Counted from the stretch's first letter, positions 45,191-55,213 are shown. The stretch: 64,000 bases of DNA from an uncultured Colwellia sp. (GCA_913058395.1 CAJXQI010000003.1:124001-188000), one strand, 5' to 3'. Numbers and translations are program-made. The notes: a model not told the origin generated them from the sequence alone.

Positions 45191-45456
45191 AAATTATTTA
45201 GTAAATTTACACCGACCTTTACTTACATTTATACCGTCCACATTCCCCCTGAAAGTACCAACCACAAGACGACTATAGGTCTTATTATTGTGCCAGTAGA
45301 TAACAGAGTATTAGCACGAGTTTTATTATGTTCAACAACATTAAATATTAAGCTACTGCAGTCAAACATATTCCCCAATAAATAAAAGGCTCATCAATGG
45401 TAAAAATTGATGCAGAGCATTTATTTTCAAGATAATTAATTAAATTATTGCATTGC

Positions 45457-45476
45457 AAATAAAAATCATTATCATT
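45457..45476 (+). promoter_or_regulatory. candidate Fur box upstream of TonB-dependent receptor
   Basis: AATAAAAATCATTATCATT matches the 19-bp Fur consensus (GATAATGATAATCATTATC) closely in its right two-thirds, including CATTATCATT. It lies about 52 bases before the receptor start. It suggests repression by Fur when iron is sufficient. Confidence 0.72.
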
Positions 45477-45528
45477 CACGAAAAGTTACAGCATTATTTA
45501 ATCATTATATTTATAAAGGATTTAGTTA

Positions 45529-47667
45529 GTGAATTATAAAAGCTACTCTCTCATCGCTCTTTCAATTTGTGCAACTATGGCAGCTAATGCCCAAGGTACA
45601 TCCACATCAAACAATACTCAGGACATTGAACACGTTATTGTGACCGGCAGTCGTATGCAAGAAAGCATAGACGAAGTGCCAGCATCGGTTTCAGTTATTA
45701 ATAGTCAAACCATAGCGCAAGACATGCTAACTTCGGCTGAGTTGCAAACTATGCTAGCGATTCATGTACCGGGCATGGCGGCAGCAAATACGGGCACTAA
45801 CACCAACTCAGGGCAAACGTTACGAGGACGAAATGCTTTAATAATGATAGATGGTGTACCACAGTCCACCCCTTTACGTAATGGTAAGCTAGGTATTCGC
45901 TCTTTAGATCCCAGTGTTATCGAACGTATTGAAGTCATTAAAGGCGCAACGTCAATATATGGCAATGGTGCCGCTGGCGGCATTGTTAACTACATCACCA
46001 AAAATGCAAATAGTGAAAAAGCATTATCAGGGCGGGTAGGAATTAGCAGTAACTTTTCAGCAGTAAAGTTCGAAGACAGCGTCGGTCGACGCCTTGATAT
46101 AGCAATAGACGGTACGTTAGGGAAATTTGACTATGTACTAAGTTTAGTAAGTGATGAAAATGGCGTAATACGCGATTCAGAAGGCGATGCTCTCGGTTTA
46201 ACCTACGGTTTATCTGATTTTAAATCAGACAATCTATTTACCAAATTCAATTATTATGTTGATGAGTTACGTTCATTTCAATTTAGTTATAACTACTTTG
46301 AAGGGCAGCAAGATACCGACTACATTGCGGTAGAAAGTAATGTTAATGCTGGCATAAAAAGCCATGCCATTAAAAATGTAAATAACATTGAAGTGCCGGG
46401 TGATCCGCAAGGCCCACGAGGAAGCCATAACGCAAAATTACAATACCGTGATATGGAAATTTTTACTAACACAGACTTCACCGCAGACGCCTACTGGCAA
46501 AAAATTGAAAACGTATTCTTTTATTCCACGAAATTTAAAGATGAAGGCTTAGGTTTAGTCGGCGGTCAGTCGATGATCACGTCAGAAAAAGCGGGTTTAC
46601 GGTTGAACTTTAACAGTGTTTTTGACTTCGACGATATTGAAACTACGTTGATTTATGGTGTGGATGTGTTAAACGACAAAACTGCCCAGCCACTAGTAGA
46701 TGGTCGTATGTGGACTCCTGAAATGGACATGGATAATATTGCGGGTTATTTACAAACAAAAGTAATTTTTGACGAAAATTGGGTTGTTAAAGCGGGTGTG
46801 CGCCGAGAATCAATTGAAATAGGTGTTAACGATTTTAATACCTTGATGATTTGTAAGACGGGTAAAGAATGTACTGTACCGGTGTCAGTATCAGGTGGCA
46901 CACTCGAATATGACGCAACCACTTACAATATTGGTTTACGTTATAGTAATAATGAGATTTTTAGTCCTTTCATTAGTTACTCTGAAGGTTTTGATATCGC
47001 CAATGTCGGCAGTTTATTACGTAATGCTCAATTCACAGAATTAAATAAAATAGATACAGAAGCTTCAATTGTTAAAAACTCAGAAATTGGCTTTAGCAGT
47101 GTGTATGAGAAAATTCGCTTTGAAATGGCCACCTTTTATTCAACCAATAACTATGGTGGTAACATGGCTGAAGACCCTTTAACCGGGACTTATCGGTTAG
47201 AGCGAGCACCGCAAAAAATATGGGGTTATGAAGCCGCGATTGATGTTACTTTGACCGATGCATTAGATGCTGGTCTTAGCTACAGTTGGTTAGAGGGTAA
47301 AAATAAAGAAAGCGATACTTATCTTGATGGTGGCTCAATCAGTCCGCCTAAAATCACCGCTTATATTAATTATCAGGCAAGTGAAAACTTGCGTCTTGCA
47401 ATGAATTATACCGGCATACAAAGTCGCAACCGTTTTGTCGCAACAAACGGTAAATATAGCGGCAGAAAAGCACCAGTATCGTCATATAACGTGGTTAATG
47501 CTTCAGGCAGTTACACCATTAATGATGCAATAAAGTTATCAGCTGGTATCGAAAACCTGTTTAACAGCGACTATTACTCACACATTGCTCAATCACATAC
47601 CTTTTCTGGCTGGAATGTTAAAGGGAAAGGGCGCACAGTGAACTTAGGGCTGACTTATAACTTCTAA
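45529..47667 (+). CDS. TonB-dependent outer-membrane receptor, probably for ferric siderophore
   Basis: A 712-residue receptor with a signal peptide (about 1-21), the TonB-box/plug start IEHVIVTGSRMQESIDEVPASVSVI, plug landmarks (RGRNALIMIDGVPQ, ERIEVIKGATSIYGNGAAGG) and a beta barrel ending in the aromatic NLGLTYNF. Iron uptake is indicated by the Fur-like box upstream and by the PepSY membrane protein downstream. The exact ligand is unknown. The start is GTG at 45529, eight bases after AAAGGA. Confidence 0.92.
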   Translation: MNYKSYSLIALSICATMAANAQGTSTSNNTQDIEHVIVTGSRMQESIDEVPASVSVINSQTIAQDMLTSAELQTMLAIHVPGMAAANTGTNTNSGQTLRGRNALIMIDGVPQSTPLRNGKLGIRSLDPSVIERIEVIKGATSIYGNGAAGGIVNYITKNANSEKALSGRVGISSNFSAVKFEDSVGRRLDIAIDGTLGKFDYVLSLVSDENGVIRDSEGDALGLTYGLSDFKSDNLFTKFNYYVDELRSFQFSYNYFEGQQDTDYIAVESNVNAGIKSHAIKNVNNIEVPGDPQGPRGSHNAKLQYRDMEIFTNTDFTADAYWQKIENVFFYSTKFKDEGLGLVGGQSMITSEKAGLRLNFNSVFDFDDIETTLIYGVDVLNDKTAQPLVDGRMWTPEMDMDNIAGYLQTKVIFDENWVVKAGVRRESIEIGVNDFNTLMICKTGKECTVPVSVSGGTLEYDATTYNIGLRYSNNEIFSPFISYSEGFDIANVGSLLRNAQFTELNKIDTEASIVKNSEIGFSSVYEKIRFEMATFYSTNNYGGNMAEDPLTGTYRLERAPQKIWGYEAAIDVTLTDALDAGLSYSWLEGKNKESDTYLDGGSISPPKITAYINYQASENLRLAMNYTGIQSRNRFVATNGKYSGRKAPVSSYNVVNASGSYTINDAIKLSAGIENLFNSDYYSHIAQSHTFSGWNVKGKGRTVNLGLTYNF

Positions 47668-47729
47668 TGCCTCAAGCAATTAATAGCAAAGCGATGTTCC
47701 TTTTGCCAATGGTGGCTGGATGATATTCA

Positions 47730-48848
47730 GTGTTTAAGCGCTGGTTAAGGCGTATTCATCTATGCCTAGCAATATTTTTGGTTTTCTTTTTAGTTAACCT
47801 GAGTATTTCTGGGGCACTGTTGGTTTTTGGTAAAGAAATTCAGTATCAGGTGCAACCTGCTCATTGGCAGGTGTCGCCTGGTGCCGCTTTTCTGCCTTTG
47901 TCTAGCTTAGTAGCTATAGTTGAAGAAGGTAGCGAAAAGACAGTAAAACAAGTCCAATTGCAACCGCAAAAAGATAAGGCATGGCAATTTCAATTAGATA
48001 GTGGCCAGTATATTAATGTTAATCCTTTTAACGGTGAAATTCTTCACCGCTATGCTAAGCAAGATAGCTTTTATGGCTTTGTGATGGCATGGCACCGCTG
48101 GTTATTGCTGAGCGATGACACAGGGGAAAAGCCTCTTAAAGCATTGGTATCAATAGCTAGTTTTTTATTCATTGTCGAAATGGTATTGGGATTATGGCTT
48201 TGGTTTAAACCAAACAATCGTTTGCAACGCTTGAAGATAAGCATTAAGGCCAAGCCAAAGGTAAGATATTATCAATTACACACAGTAATAGGCGTGTTTA
48301 CCTTTATTCCTTTATTGCTTATCGCTTTTTCAGGCATAGCTTTTCACTGGCAAAGCCAAACAAAGATGATAATCGAAACATTGGTCGCTGAATCCGTAGT
48401 GCGCTATAACCCCCCTGTTATTGCCTCTGAGTTTAAAAAACCGCTACAGCTAGACCTTGCGTTGAGTCGTGGAATACAGAGTATGGGACAAGGCCAGTTG
48501 TATCGAATTTACTTACCGGTTAGCGGTCAAGCCTTAAAACTTAGAGTTAAAATGCCTGGTGAGTACTTTGCTTTTAGTTGGGTATCGGTAAATCCATATA
48601 CTGCCGAAGTGATTAAAACCTATGATGCCAGCAAGGCCAATTTAGCTACGCGGATTTGGAATTTTAAGTATACGTTTCATATCGGAGATTTTTTCGGTGT
48701 TGGTCTTAAGGTTTTTTGGCTACTGCTCGCCTTGCTACCAGGAGCTTTTGCCATAACCGGGCTTTGGTTGTTTATTAAAAGAACACGACAAAGCAAGGTG
48801 AAATCAATTTCTCCTTTAAAAGCTAATTTCACAATTAGCACTAGATAA
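47730..48848 (+). CDS. PepSY-associated membrane protein (PiuB-like)
   Basis: A 372-residue inner-membrane protein with about four membrane helices (about 12-33, 140-160, 187-210 and 325-350), a periplasmic PepSY part after the first helix, and conserved histidines (RIHLCLAI, AWHRWLLL, YYQLHTVIGVF, FHIGDFFG) likely to bind haem. Such proteins often follow siderophore receptors and are proposed ferric-siderophore reductases. It lies 62 bases after the receptor and begins with GTG. Confidence 0.82.
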   Translation: MFKRWLRRIHLCLAIFLVFFLVNLSISGALLVFGKEIQYQVQPAHWQVSPGAAFLPLSSLVAIVEEGSEKTVKQVQLQPQKDKAWQFQLDSGQYINVNPFNGEILHRYAKQDSFYGFVMAWHRWLLLSDDTGEKPLKALVSIASFLFIVEMVLGLWLWFKPNNRLQRLKISIKAKPKVRYYQLHTVIGVFTFIPLLLIAFSGIAFHWQSQTKMIIETLVAESVVRYNPPVIASEFKKPLQLDLALSRGIQSMGQGQLYRIYLPVSGQALKLRVKMPGEYFAFSWVSVNPYTAEVIKTYDASKANLATRIWNFKYTFHIGDFFGVGLKVFWLLLALLPGAFAITGLWLFIKRTRQSKVKSISPLKANFTISTR

Positions 48849-48995
48849 GTGTTTGGATGTCGATACCTTAGCTTTATTAAAAAAATTGGTTCTAAACTTG
48901 TCATCAGCAAAGAAGAAAAGGTGCTGAGTTAAGGCTAGGCTTTGTGGGTAATAAAAAAGCACCGAAATAACTATTTTTTATTAAATAGAGTGAGT

Positions 48996-49724
48996 TTATC
49001 GCGATGCTTTGAATCTATACCGTCCATTTCTCAGCATATGTACAGTCCAAATAAATCCTGAAAGTGCCAACCACAAAGTAACAAAAGCAAACAGCATAAT
49101 TTGAATGTTGTTAAAGCTGCCTTCATCGCCATAGTCCATAAAGTGCAGCATAAAGAAAAAGCCTGCAAAGCGTTTGTCGCTATTACTATGCCCAACTAAT
49201 CGTCCTGAGCCTTGCTCGACATAAACGCTAGTTTCTAAATCATCATTGAAATTTATCCGCCAGGTTGGATTTTTCTGTTTTGGGTAATCTGCTATGTTTG
49301 AAGTTAGTAAAGCAATGGATGTTATCTCGCCAGGACCGCTGTAACTTGCTTTGGCTATGTTTGATGCCAGTTGTTCATTAACCTTCGTTAGCTCTCCCGT
49401 TACCGCATTGACCAACAAATAACGGTTAGCAAAGTGGCGGTATAAACCTTGCTGTTGTGTCAGCAAGTAATATGGTTTTGCTAACAATTTCGATTGTGTC
49501 AGTTCTACCGTATCAGGGTAGGCTTTTAAGATTGATTCAATAGGCAGTAAATCTTTTTCAGCGACTATATGTTCAGAGGCGGCTGGCGCTTGACGATACG
49601 CGTTGCCGCGGGCTTTTTTATGATCAATAACATTGAATACTAAGCCGCTGAATACCCAAATAAGTAACTGCAAACCTATCACTAAAGATGCCCATTTATG
49701 TATTTTCTTGGTCCAGAACATCAT
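48996..49724 (-). CDS. PepSY-domain membrane protein, second of a pair
   Basis: A 242-residue protein with an N-terminal helix starting KIHKWASLVIGLQLLIWVFSG (about 7-27), a periplasmic PepSY-like part and a C-terminal helix (about 206-229). The HKW and LHFMDYGDE blocks recur in the preceding gene's product. It overlaps that gene by four bases (ATGA). Last gene of the copper efflux operon. It may form a haem- or metal-binding electron-transfer partner (inference). Confidence 0.78.
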   Translation of the reverse strand: MMFWTKKIHKWASLVIGLQLLIWVFSGLVFNVIDHKKARGNAYRQAPAASEHIVAEKDLLPIESILKAYPDTVELTQSKLLAKPYYLLTQQQGLYRHFANRYLLVNAVTGELTKVNEQLASNIAKASYSGPGEITSIALLTSNIADYPKQKNPTWRINFNDDLETSVYVEQGSGRLVGHSNSDKRFAGFFFMLHFMDYGDEGSFNNIQIMLFAFVTLWLALSGFIWTVHMLRNGRYRFKASR

Positions 49725-50524
49725 GATTCACCACCGTTATTTAATGGCTTATCTTGGCCATTAAAAGTTGCACTGTTACCGCGCTTTTTATTGTTGGTAA
49801 ATGCTGGTTTTATTACTTTAAAGTAAGTTAGCACTAAACCACTTAATACTGCGAATTGTGCCAATAATGCGATGATAAATAAAAACCAATTGCCAACGTT
49901 TTCGCCATCGTCGTAGTCCATGACATGAAAGCGAAACATCCAGTCAAACAATCGCCAAAATTCATGACGTTTAGTCACTACTTTGCCGCTATTAGCTGAT
50001 ATGTATAACGCAGGTGCGCCAAAGTTATCGAAATTCACTCGCCATGCAGGCAAGTGCCGTGAACTTAATTCAAAAGGTGGATTTTCGGTGATTAACTCGG
50101 CGTTAATGACTTCACCATCGTCAGCATAAAAGTGCTCAGCCACTGTTAAGGCTGAACGTTCATTTATTGGTGATAGCAATGTACCGTTAGTGGCATCAAG
50201 CATAAACTTTTGTTTATCAATGTTAAAACGATAAACCTCGCGGTTGATTAACATGCCAACGCTTAAGTTTTCAGCCTGTGGATATTGCTGAAAAAGTGTT
50301 TGTGTTGAGTAAGTTAAGTTTTCAGGCTTTATTTTTGTTTGATGATTAATGATCAGGCTGTCACCGTGAATATAGTCAATATCGAAAAAGACCATATAGG
50401 CACCGGTAACAGACCAAATAACAAATTGCACACCAATAAATAACATCAGCCATTTATGTACTTTATGGCTGATTTTAAATAGTTTTTGCGGCTTTCTTAC
50501 AGTTTTAATTGTGACTTTCTCCAC
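49721..50524 (-). CDS. PepSY-domain membrane protein, first of a pair
   Basis: A 267-residue paralogue of the protein encoded just downstream: HKVHKWLMLFIGVQFVIWSVTG near the N-terminus (about 21-42), PepSY-like periplasmic region, FRFHVMDYDDGENVG, and a helix near 212-235. The start shown is GTG, overlapping cusA by 28 bases and lacking a clear ribosome site, so the true start is uncertain, but the conserved region begins by residue 15. Confidence 0.78.
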   Translation of the reverse strand: MEKVTIKTVRKPQKLFKISHKVHKWLMLFIGVQFVIWSVTGAYMVFFDIDYIHGDSLIINHQTKIKPENLTYSTQTLFQQYPQAENLSVGMLINREVYRFNIDKQKFMLDATNGTLLSPINERSALTVAEHFYADDGEVINAELITENPPFELSSRHLPAWRVNFDNFGAPALYISANSGKVVTKRHEFWRLFDWMFRFHVMDYDDGENVGNWFLFIIALLAQFAVLSGLVLTYFKVIKPAFTNNKKRGNSATFNGQDKPLNNGGES

Positions 50525-53500
50525 AGAAGATAAACAGCGGGTAGCACAAGTAATGTCAATAAAATTGCGCTAACCATACCGCCTACCATCGGGGCTGCAA
50601 TTCTACTCATCACTTCTGAGCCGGTTCCTGTGCCATATAATATCGGCAATAATCCAATAATAACAGTGGCTACCGTCATCATTACAGGCCGCACACGCAT
50701 GCCCGCGCCTTGTAGAATAGCATGAGTTAATTCCTTAATAGTAAAAGGAATATTGTTAGTTTGATGTTGCTCAATAGTTTCTTTAAAAGCTTGGTTTAAA
50801 TACACCAACATGATGACGCCAATTTCGACGGCGACCCCTGCTAAGGCAATAAAGCCAACGCCAACTGCCACCGAAAAGTTAAAACCTTCAAGATACATTA
50901 ACCAAATACCGCCAATCATTGCCAATGGCAGGGTGGCAATAATAATTGCGACTTCTACAAAATTGCGAAAGTTCAGGTAGAGCAAAATAATGATAATCGC
51001 TAAGGTCAGCGGCAATACGTAAATAAGTTTCGCTTTAGCACGCTCCATATATTCGTACTGGCCTGCCCAGGTAATTGAGTAACCCGAGGGTAATACTAAT
51101 TCTTGTGCTAAGCGCTCTTTTGCTTGTTCAACATAAGTACCAACATCAATATTTTCGATATCGATTAAGCTCCAACCGTTAATACGGGCATTTTCGCTTT
51201 TGATGCTTGGTGGCCCATCTTCAACATAAACATCGGCCACATCTGCTAGCGAAATACGTTGTCCTGCTGGCGTAACAATTGGCAGTAGTTTTAATTGTTC
51301 AGGTGAATCACGATAGTCTTGTGGGTAGCGTAAATTCACCGGATAACGCTCTAAGCCTTCAACCGTTTGAGTGACGTTCATGCCACCAATTGCAGTAGCG
51401 ACCACTTGTTGAACATCAGCAATATTTAAACCGTAACGCGCAGCTTTATTACGGTTAATATCAACTTTGATATAACGGCCACCTGCTACGCGTTCGGAGT
51501 AAACAGACGCCGTTCCCGGTTGATCCTTAAGGATGTTTTCTATATCTAAGCCAATATTTTGAATGACTTTTAAATCACTACCCGCGATTTTTATGCCGAC
51601 AGGCGTTTTAATGCCCGTTGCTAGCATATCTATGCGGGTTTTAATTGGCATGACCCAAGCATTGGTTAAGCCAGGAAAACGCACAATTGCGTCTAGTTCC
51701 TTGCGAATAGTGTCTTTGGTTACGCCTGCTCGCCATTGCGCTTCTGGTTTAAATTGAATGAAGGTTTCTATCATGGTGAGTGGCGCAGGATCTGTTGCCG
51801 TTTCAGCACGTCCGACCTTACCAAATACGGTTTTCACTTCTGGAATGGTGCGGATGAGTTTATCGGTTTGCTGTAAAATTTCTCGCGCTTTACCGACTGA
51901 AATACCCGGATAGGTGGTTGGCATATACATCAAGTCACCTTCATCAAGCGGTGGAATAAATTCACTGCCAATTTTATCGAGTGGTGAAAAACCAATTAAG
52001 GTCACAATTAGCGCTGCGAACAAGGTACTTTTAGGAAAGCGTAATACGGTTTTTAATAACGGCATATAAGCGGCGATTAACGCGCGGTTGACTGGATTTT
52101 TGCGCTCAGAAATAATTTTTCCGCGAATAAAGTAACCCATTAATACCGGCACTAAGGTAATGGCTAAGCCTGCTGATGCTGCCATGGCATAAGTTTTAGT
52201 GTAGGCAAGTGGGCTGAACATTCGGCCTTCTTGTGCTTCTAAAATAAATACCGGCATAAAGCTTACCGTGATAATGAGTAAACTAAAAAATAATGCAGGG
52301 CCAACTTCAGAGGCTGATTTAGCGACAATTTGCCATCGGTTCTGCTCAGTAAGTGGTGTTTTCTCCATATGCTTATGCATATTTTCTATCATCACAATGG
52401 CACCATCCGTCATCGCGCCTATGGCAATGGCTATACCGCCCAGCGACATAATGTTGGCATTAATACCTTGAAAATACATGATGATAAAGGAAACAAGAAT
52501 ACCAAGTGGCAAGCTAATTACGGCAACGATAGAAGAACGAACATGAAATAAGAACACCACGCAAACAATGGCCACTACTGCTAATTCTTCAATCAACTTT
52601 GACCATAAGTTATCAACCGCACGCTCAATTAGGCCTGAACGATCGTACACGGTAACAACTTCTACACCGTCGGGTAAACCTTGTTGTAAACTCTTCAACT
52701 TTTCTTTTACACCAGCAATGGTTTGCTGGGCATTAGCGCCAAAACGCATAACTACGACACCACCAACGGTTTCACCTTCGCCATTAAGCTCTACAATGCC
52801 ACGACGCATTTGTGGACCTAAATTAATATCAGCAACGTCTTTTAATTGCAGTGGTACGCCTTTCGCGTTCATGCCTAGTGGAATGGCTTCTAGGTCTTCA
52901 ACGTTTTCAATATAACCTGAAGCCGTGACCATATATTCCGCTTCTGCCATTTCAACGACTGAAGCGCCAACTTCTTGGTTACCTTGCTTGATTGCGGTTT
53001 GTATTAAACTTAAAGGAATGCCGTAAGCACGCAATTTATCGGGGTCTACCGATATTTGATATTGCTTTACCATGCCGCCAATGGCCGCAACTTCGGAAAC
53101 ACCTGCTACGGTTTGTAATTCATACTTTAAAAACCAGTCTTGAATTGAGCGCAGTTGGCTGATGTCATGTTGTCCGGTTTTATCAACTAAGGCATAGAGA
53201 TAAACCCAGCCGACACCCGTTGCGTCAGGACCTAGTTGCGGCTTGGCACTACTGGGTAAGTTTGCTGCCACTTGTGACAAATATTCTAATACTCGGCTAC
53301 GTGCCCAATATAAATCGGTGTCATCATCAAATATCACATATACGTAAGAGTCACCGAAAAACGAATAGCCACGCACAGTGCGAGCGCCGGGCACTGATAG
53401 CATGGCAGTGGTTAGCGGATAGGTTACTTGGTCTTCAACCACCTGTGGTGCTTGCCCTGGATAACTGGTTTTGATGATCACTTGCACGTCAGACAAATCA

Positions 53501-53619
53501 GGAATTGCGTCAATAGGAGTATTTTTAAAAGCAAAAATACCGGTGCCGACAATCACGAGTGTTACTAGTAAGACAAAAAATCGATTGAACACCGACCAAT
53601 GAATAATACGTTCTATCAT
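50497..53619 (-). CDS. cusA: Cu(I)/Ag(I) RND efflux permease
   Basis: A 1040-residue heavy-metal RND pump. The three methionines of the CusA metal site are kept in matching segments: DLMYMPTTYPG, PLTMIETFIQF and TRIDMLATGIKTPVG (E. coli M573, M623, M672 by alignment). Other landmarks are GAMTDGAIVMIENMHKH in the first membrane half and GVAVEIGVIMLVYL in the second. It exports monovalent copper or silver from periplasm to outside with CusB and CusC, which are encoded upstream. The start is 21 bases after cusB. Confidence 0.94.
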   Translation of the reverse strand: MIERIIHWSVFNRFFVLLVTLVIVGTGIFAFKNTPIDAIPDLSDVQVIIKTSYPGQAPQVVEDQVTYPLTTAMLSVPGARTVRGYSFFGDSYVYVIFDDDTDLYWARSRVLEYLSQVAANLPSSAKPQLGPDATGVGWVYLYALVDKTGQHDISQLRSIQDWFLKYELQTVAGVSEVAAIGGMVKQYQISVDPDKLRAYGIPLSLIQTAIKQGNQEVGASVVEMAEAEYMVTASGYIENVEDLEAIPLGMNAKGVPLQLKDVADINLGPQMRRGIVELNGEGETVGGVVVMRFGANAQQTIAGVKEKLKSLQQGLPDGVEVVTVYDRSGLIERAVDNLWSKLIEELAVVAIVCVVFLFHVRSSIVAVISLPLGILVSFIIMYFQGINANIMSLGGIAIAIGAMTDGAIVMIENMHKHMEKTPLTEQNRWQIVAKSASEVGPALFFSLLIITVSFMPVFILEAQEGRMFSPLAYTKTYAMAASAGLAITLVPVLMGYFIRGKIISERKNPVNRALIAAYMPLLKTVLRFPKSTLFAALIVTLIGFSPLDKIGSEFIPPLDEGDLMYMPTTYPGISVGKAREILQQTDKLIRTIPEVKTVFGKVGRAETATDPAPLTMIETFIQFKPEAQWRAGVTKDTIRKELDAIVRFPGLTNAWVMPIKTRIDMLATGIKTPVGIKIAGSDLKVIQNIGLDIENILKDQPGTASVYSERVAGGRYIKVDINRNKAARYGLNIADVQQVVATAIGGMNVTQTVEGLERYPVNLRYPQDYRDSPEQLKLLPIVTPAGQRISLADVADVYVEDGPPSIKSENARINGWSLIDIENIDVGTYVEQAKERLAQELVLPSGYSITWAGQYEYMERAKAKLIYVLPLTLAIIIILLYLNFRNFVEVAIIIATLPLAMIGGIWLMYLEGFNFSVAVGVGFIALAGVAVEIGVIMLVYLNQAFKETIEQHQTNNIPFTIKELTHAILQGAGMRVRPVMMTVATVIIGLLPILYGTGTGSEVMSRIAAPMVGGMVSAILLTLLVLPAVYLLWRKSQLKL

Positions 53620-53640
53620 AATAATTTCCTTGGTCGAAAC

Positions 53641-55212
53641 TTAATGGCTGTTGTCGGCATCAGCGTGAGCTTCATCATGCAGAGTAATTACCGTAAATTC
53701 GCCATTTTCAATAGCAAAAGTAAAGTCGATTTCCATGCCTGCGCTCAACTGCGCTAAGGCAATATTATTAGCAATATAAAAATCTAAGGTTGCTGCAGGG
53801 CGTTGCCACTTCTCAATTGCTCCGCGACTGATATTGGCGATTCTAGTGTCGTTATCAATACTATTAATAATGCCTGTTACTTGTGCATGGGCAACTGGTT
53901 GGCTAGTGTTCTCCATATCCATATCCATATCCATATCCATATCCATATCCATATCCATATCCATAGCAGACATGCGTTTGAAGTCAGAGGTTTTACTGGA
54001 TTCTGAATCTAAGAGGAATTGTGCTGAAGTTACTATGGTGTCGCTTGCAGATAAGCCTGCAAGGATTTCAATTTGTTTGCCGTCACTACGACCTACATCT
54101 ACTGCGATTGATTTAAACTGACCATCGCCTAATGCTAGTACTACACGGTCTTGAGTACCCGTTCTTATTAAGGCTTCTTTAGGGATAACGATGGTTTCTG
54201 CGCTAGGTTTTCCGTCAATAATCACCTGTGCAAACATGTTCGGCTTCAAGGCGAAATTTTTGTTATCAAAACGCAAACGCACTTTCATAGTACGAGTTTG
54301 GCTGTCGAGAGTAGGGTAAATGTAATCTACTTTGCCTTGCCATGTTTTACCGGGTAAAAAATCCAGTGTCATAGCGACATTATCATCAACAAAAACAAAA
54401 CCTGCTTGGCGTTCTAATACCTCAGCCTCAACCCAAACTTCGGTTAGGTCGCCAATGGAAAATAGCATAGTACCTGGCTGAACATAAAAGCCTTCACGTA
54501 TTGATAAATTTTCAACCACGCCTGATTGTGGGGCGTAGAAGGTTACTTGCTGTTTCACTTTTCGGCTACGTTGTAACTCAGCAATCGCTTCATCAGGAAT
54601 ATTGAGTGCTAATAAACGGTTTTTTGCTGCCTTGATTAAACGCGTATTCTTACGTGAAAGCGCCAGTACAAACTCTTCTTGGGCATTGACCAACTCAGGT
54701 GAATACAATGAATAAATCGCCTGACCTTTTGTTACTGTTTCACCAACCGAATTGATATTGAGGGTTTCAATCCAGCCTTTAACACGTGGGTGAATATGGA
54801 CTAATTTGTCTTGGTTATAATTGACATAACCAACGGTTTTTATTTGTGTTTGTAGGTGCGAATTTTTTACTTTTTCGGTGCGAACGCCAATGTTATTGAC
54901 GATACTTGGGTTGATAGTAACCGTACCCACTTCAGCGTCATTTGCACTGCCATTCTTGTAAACAGGAACAAGCTCCATACCCATAGGAGAAAGACCGGGT
55001 TTATCGCGGCGAAAGTTAGCGTCCATCGGCGCAACCCAATACATAGGCTCAGCTTCATCTGTTGTTACTGCCATTGTATTAGCAGAGTTGCTAGCAGAGT
55101 TATTAGCGAAAAAATTAAAGCTCAACCAACCACCAAATAAGATACTCGGTATTGCGATAATAACGGCACTAGTGATGCGATTGATAAGTGTTTTTTTATT
55201 TGTTGTCATCAT
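53641..55212 (-). CDS. cusB: Cus-type efflux adaptor with C-terminal CusF-like domain
   Basis: A 523-residue periplasmic adaptor. An N-terminal anchor (about 12-32) is followed by a heavy-metal-binding segment (YWVAPMDANFRRDKPGLSPMG), then lipoyl, barrel-sandwich and beta-barrel domains (VGYVNYNQDKLVHIHPRVKG, VTFYAPQSGVVENLSIREG). Around residues 417-433 there is an eightfold Met-Asp repeat. The last 75 residues (GIINSIDNDTRIANISRGAI, then KWQRPAATLDF) look like a CusF domain, but the His and both Met ligands of CusF are replaced. It transfers Cu(I)/Ag(I) to CusA. Confidence 0.92.
   Translation of the reverse strand: MMTTNKKTLINRITSAVIIAIPSILFGGWLSFNFFANNSASNSANTMAVTTDEAEPMYWVAPMDANFRRDKPGLSPMGMELVPVYKNGSANDAEVGTVTINPSIVNNIGVRTEKVKNSHLQTQIKTVGYVNYNQDKLVHIHPRVKGWIETLNINSVGETVTKGQAIYSLYSPELVNAQEEFVLALSRKNTRLIKAAKNRLLALNIPDEAIAELQRSRKVKQQVTFYAPQSGVVENLSIREGFYVQPGTMLFSIGDLTEVWVEAEVLERQAGFVFVDDNVAMTLDFLPGKTWQGKVDYIYPTLDSQTRTMKVRLRFDNKNFALKPNMFAQVIIDGKPSAETIVIPKEALIRTGTQDRVVLALGDGQFKSIAVDVGRSDGKQIEILAGLSASDTIVTSAQFLLDSESSKTSDFKRMSAMDMDMDMDMDMDMDMDMENTSQPVAHAQVTGIINSIDNDTRIANISRGAIEKWQRPAATLDFYIANNIALAQLSAGMEIDFTFAIENGEFTVITLHDEAHADADNSH
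53917..53964 (-). repeat. hexanucleotide microsatellite within cusB
   Basis: Eight exact tandem copies of ATCCAT (plus strand), encoding (Met-Asp)8 on the minus strand. Slippage by whole units would change the length of the Met-Asp tract without breaking the frame. Confidence 0.95.
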
Positions 55213-55213
55213 G

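Noticed and set aside
45161-45385. Plus-strand frame of 74 codons after the DUF4382 gene
   Set aside because: It begins inside the loop of the long hairpin, has no ribosome site and no family features, and precedes the Fur-box region.
53917-53964. Possible CRISPR array
   Set aside because: Units are 6 bases and contiguous, without spacers, and lie inside a coding gene. It is a microsatellite.
53803-54121. Two plus-strand frames with His-Ile or Ser-Ile repeats opposite cusB
   Set aside because: They are translations of the ATCCAT microsatellite in other frames and lie fully antisense to a well-supported gene.
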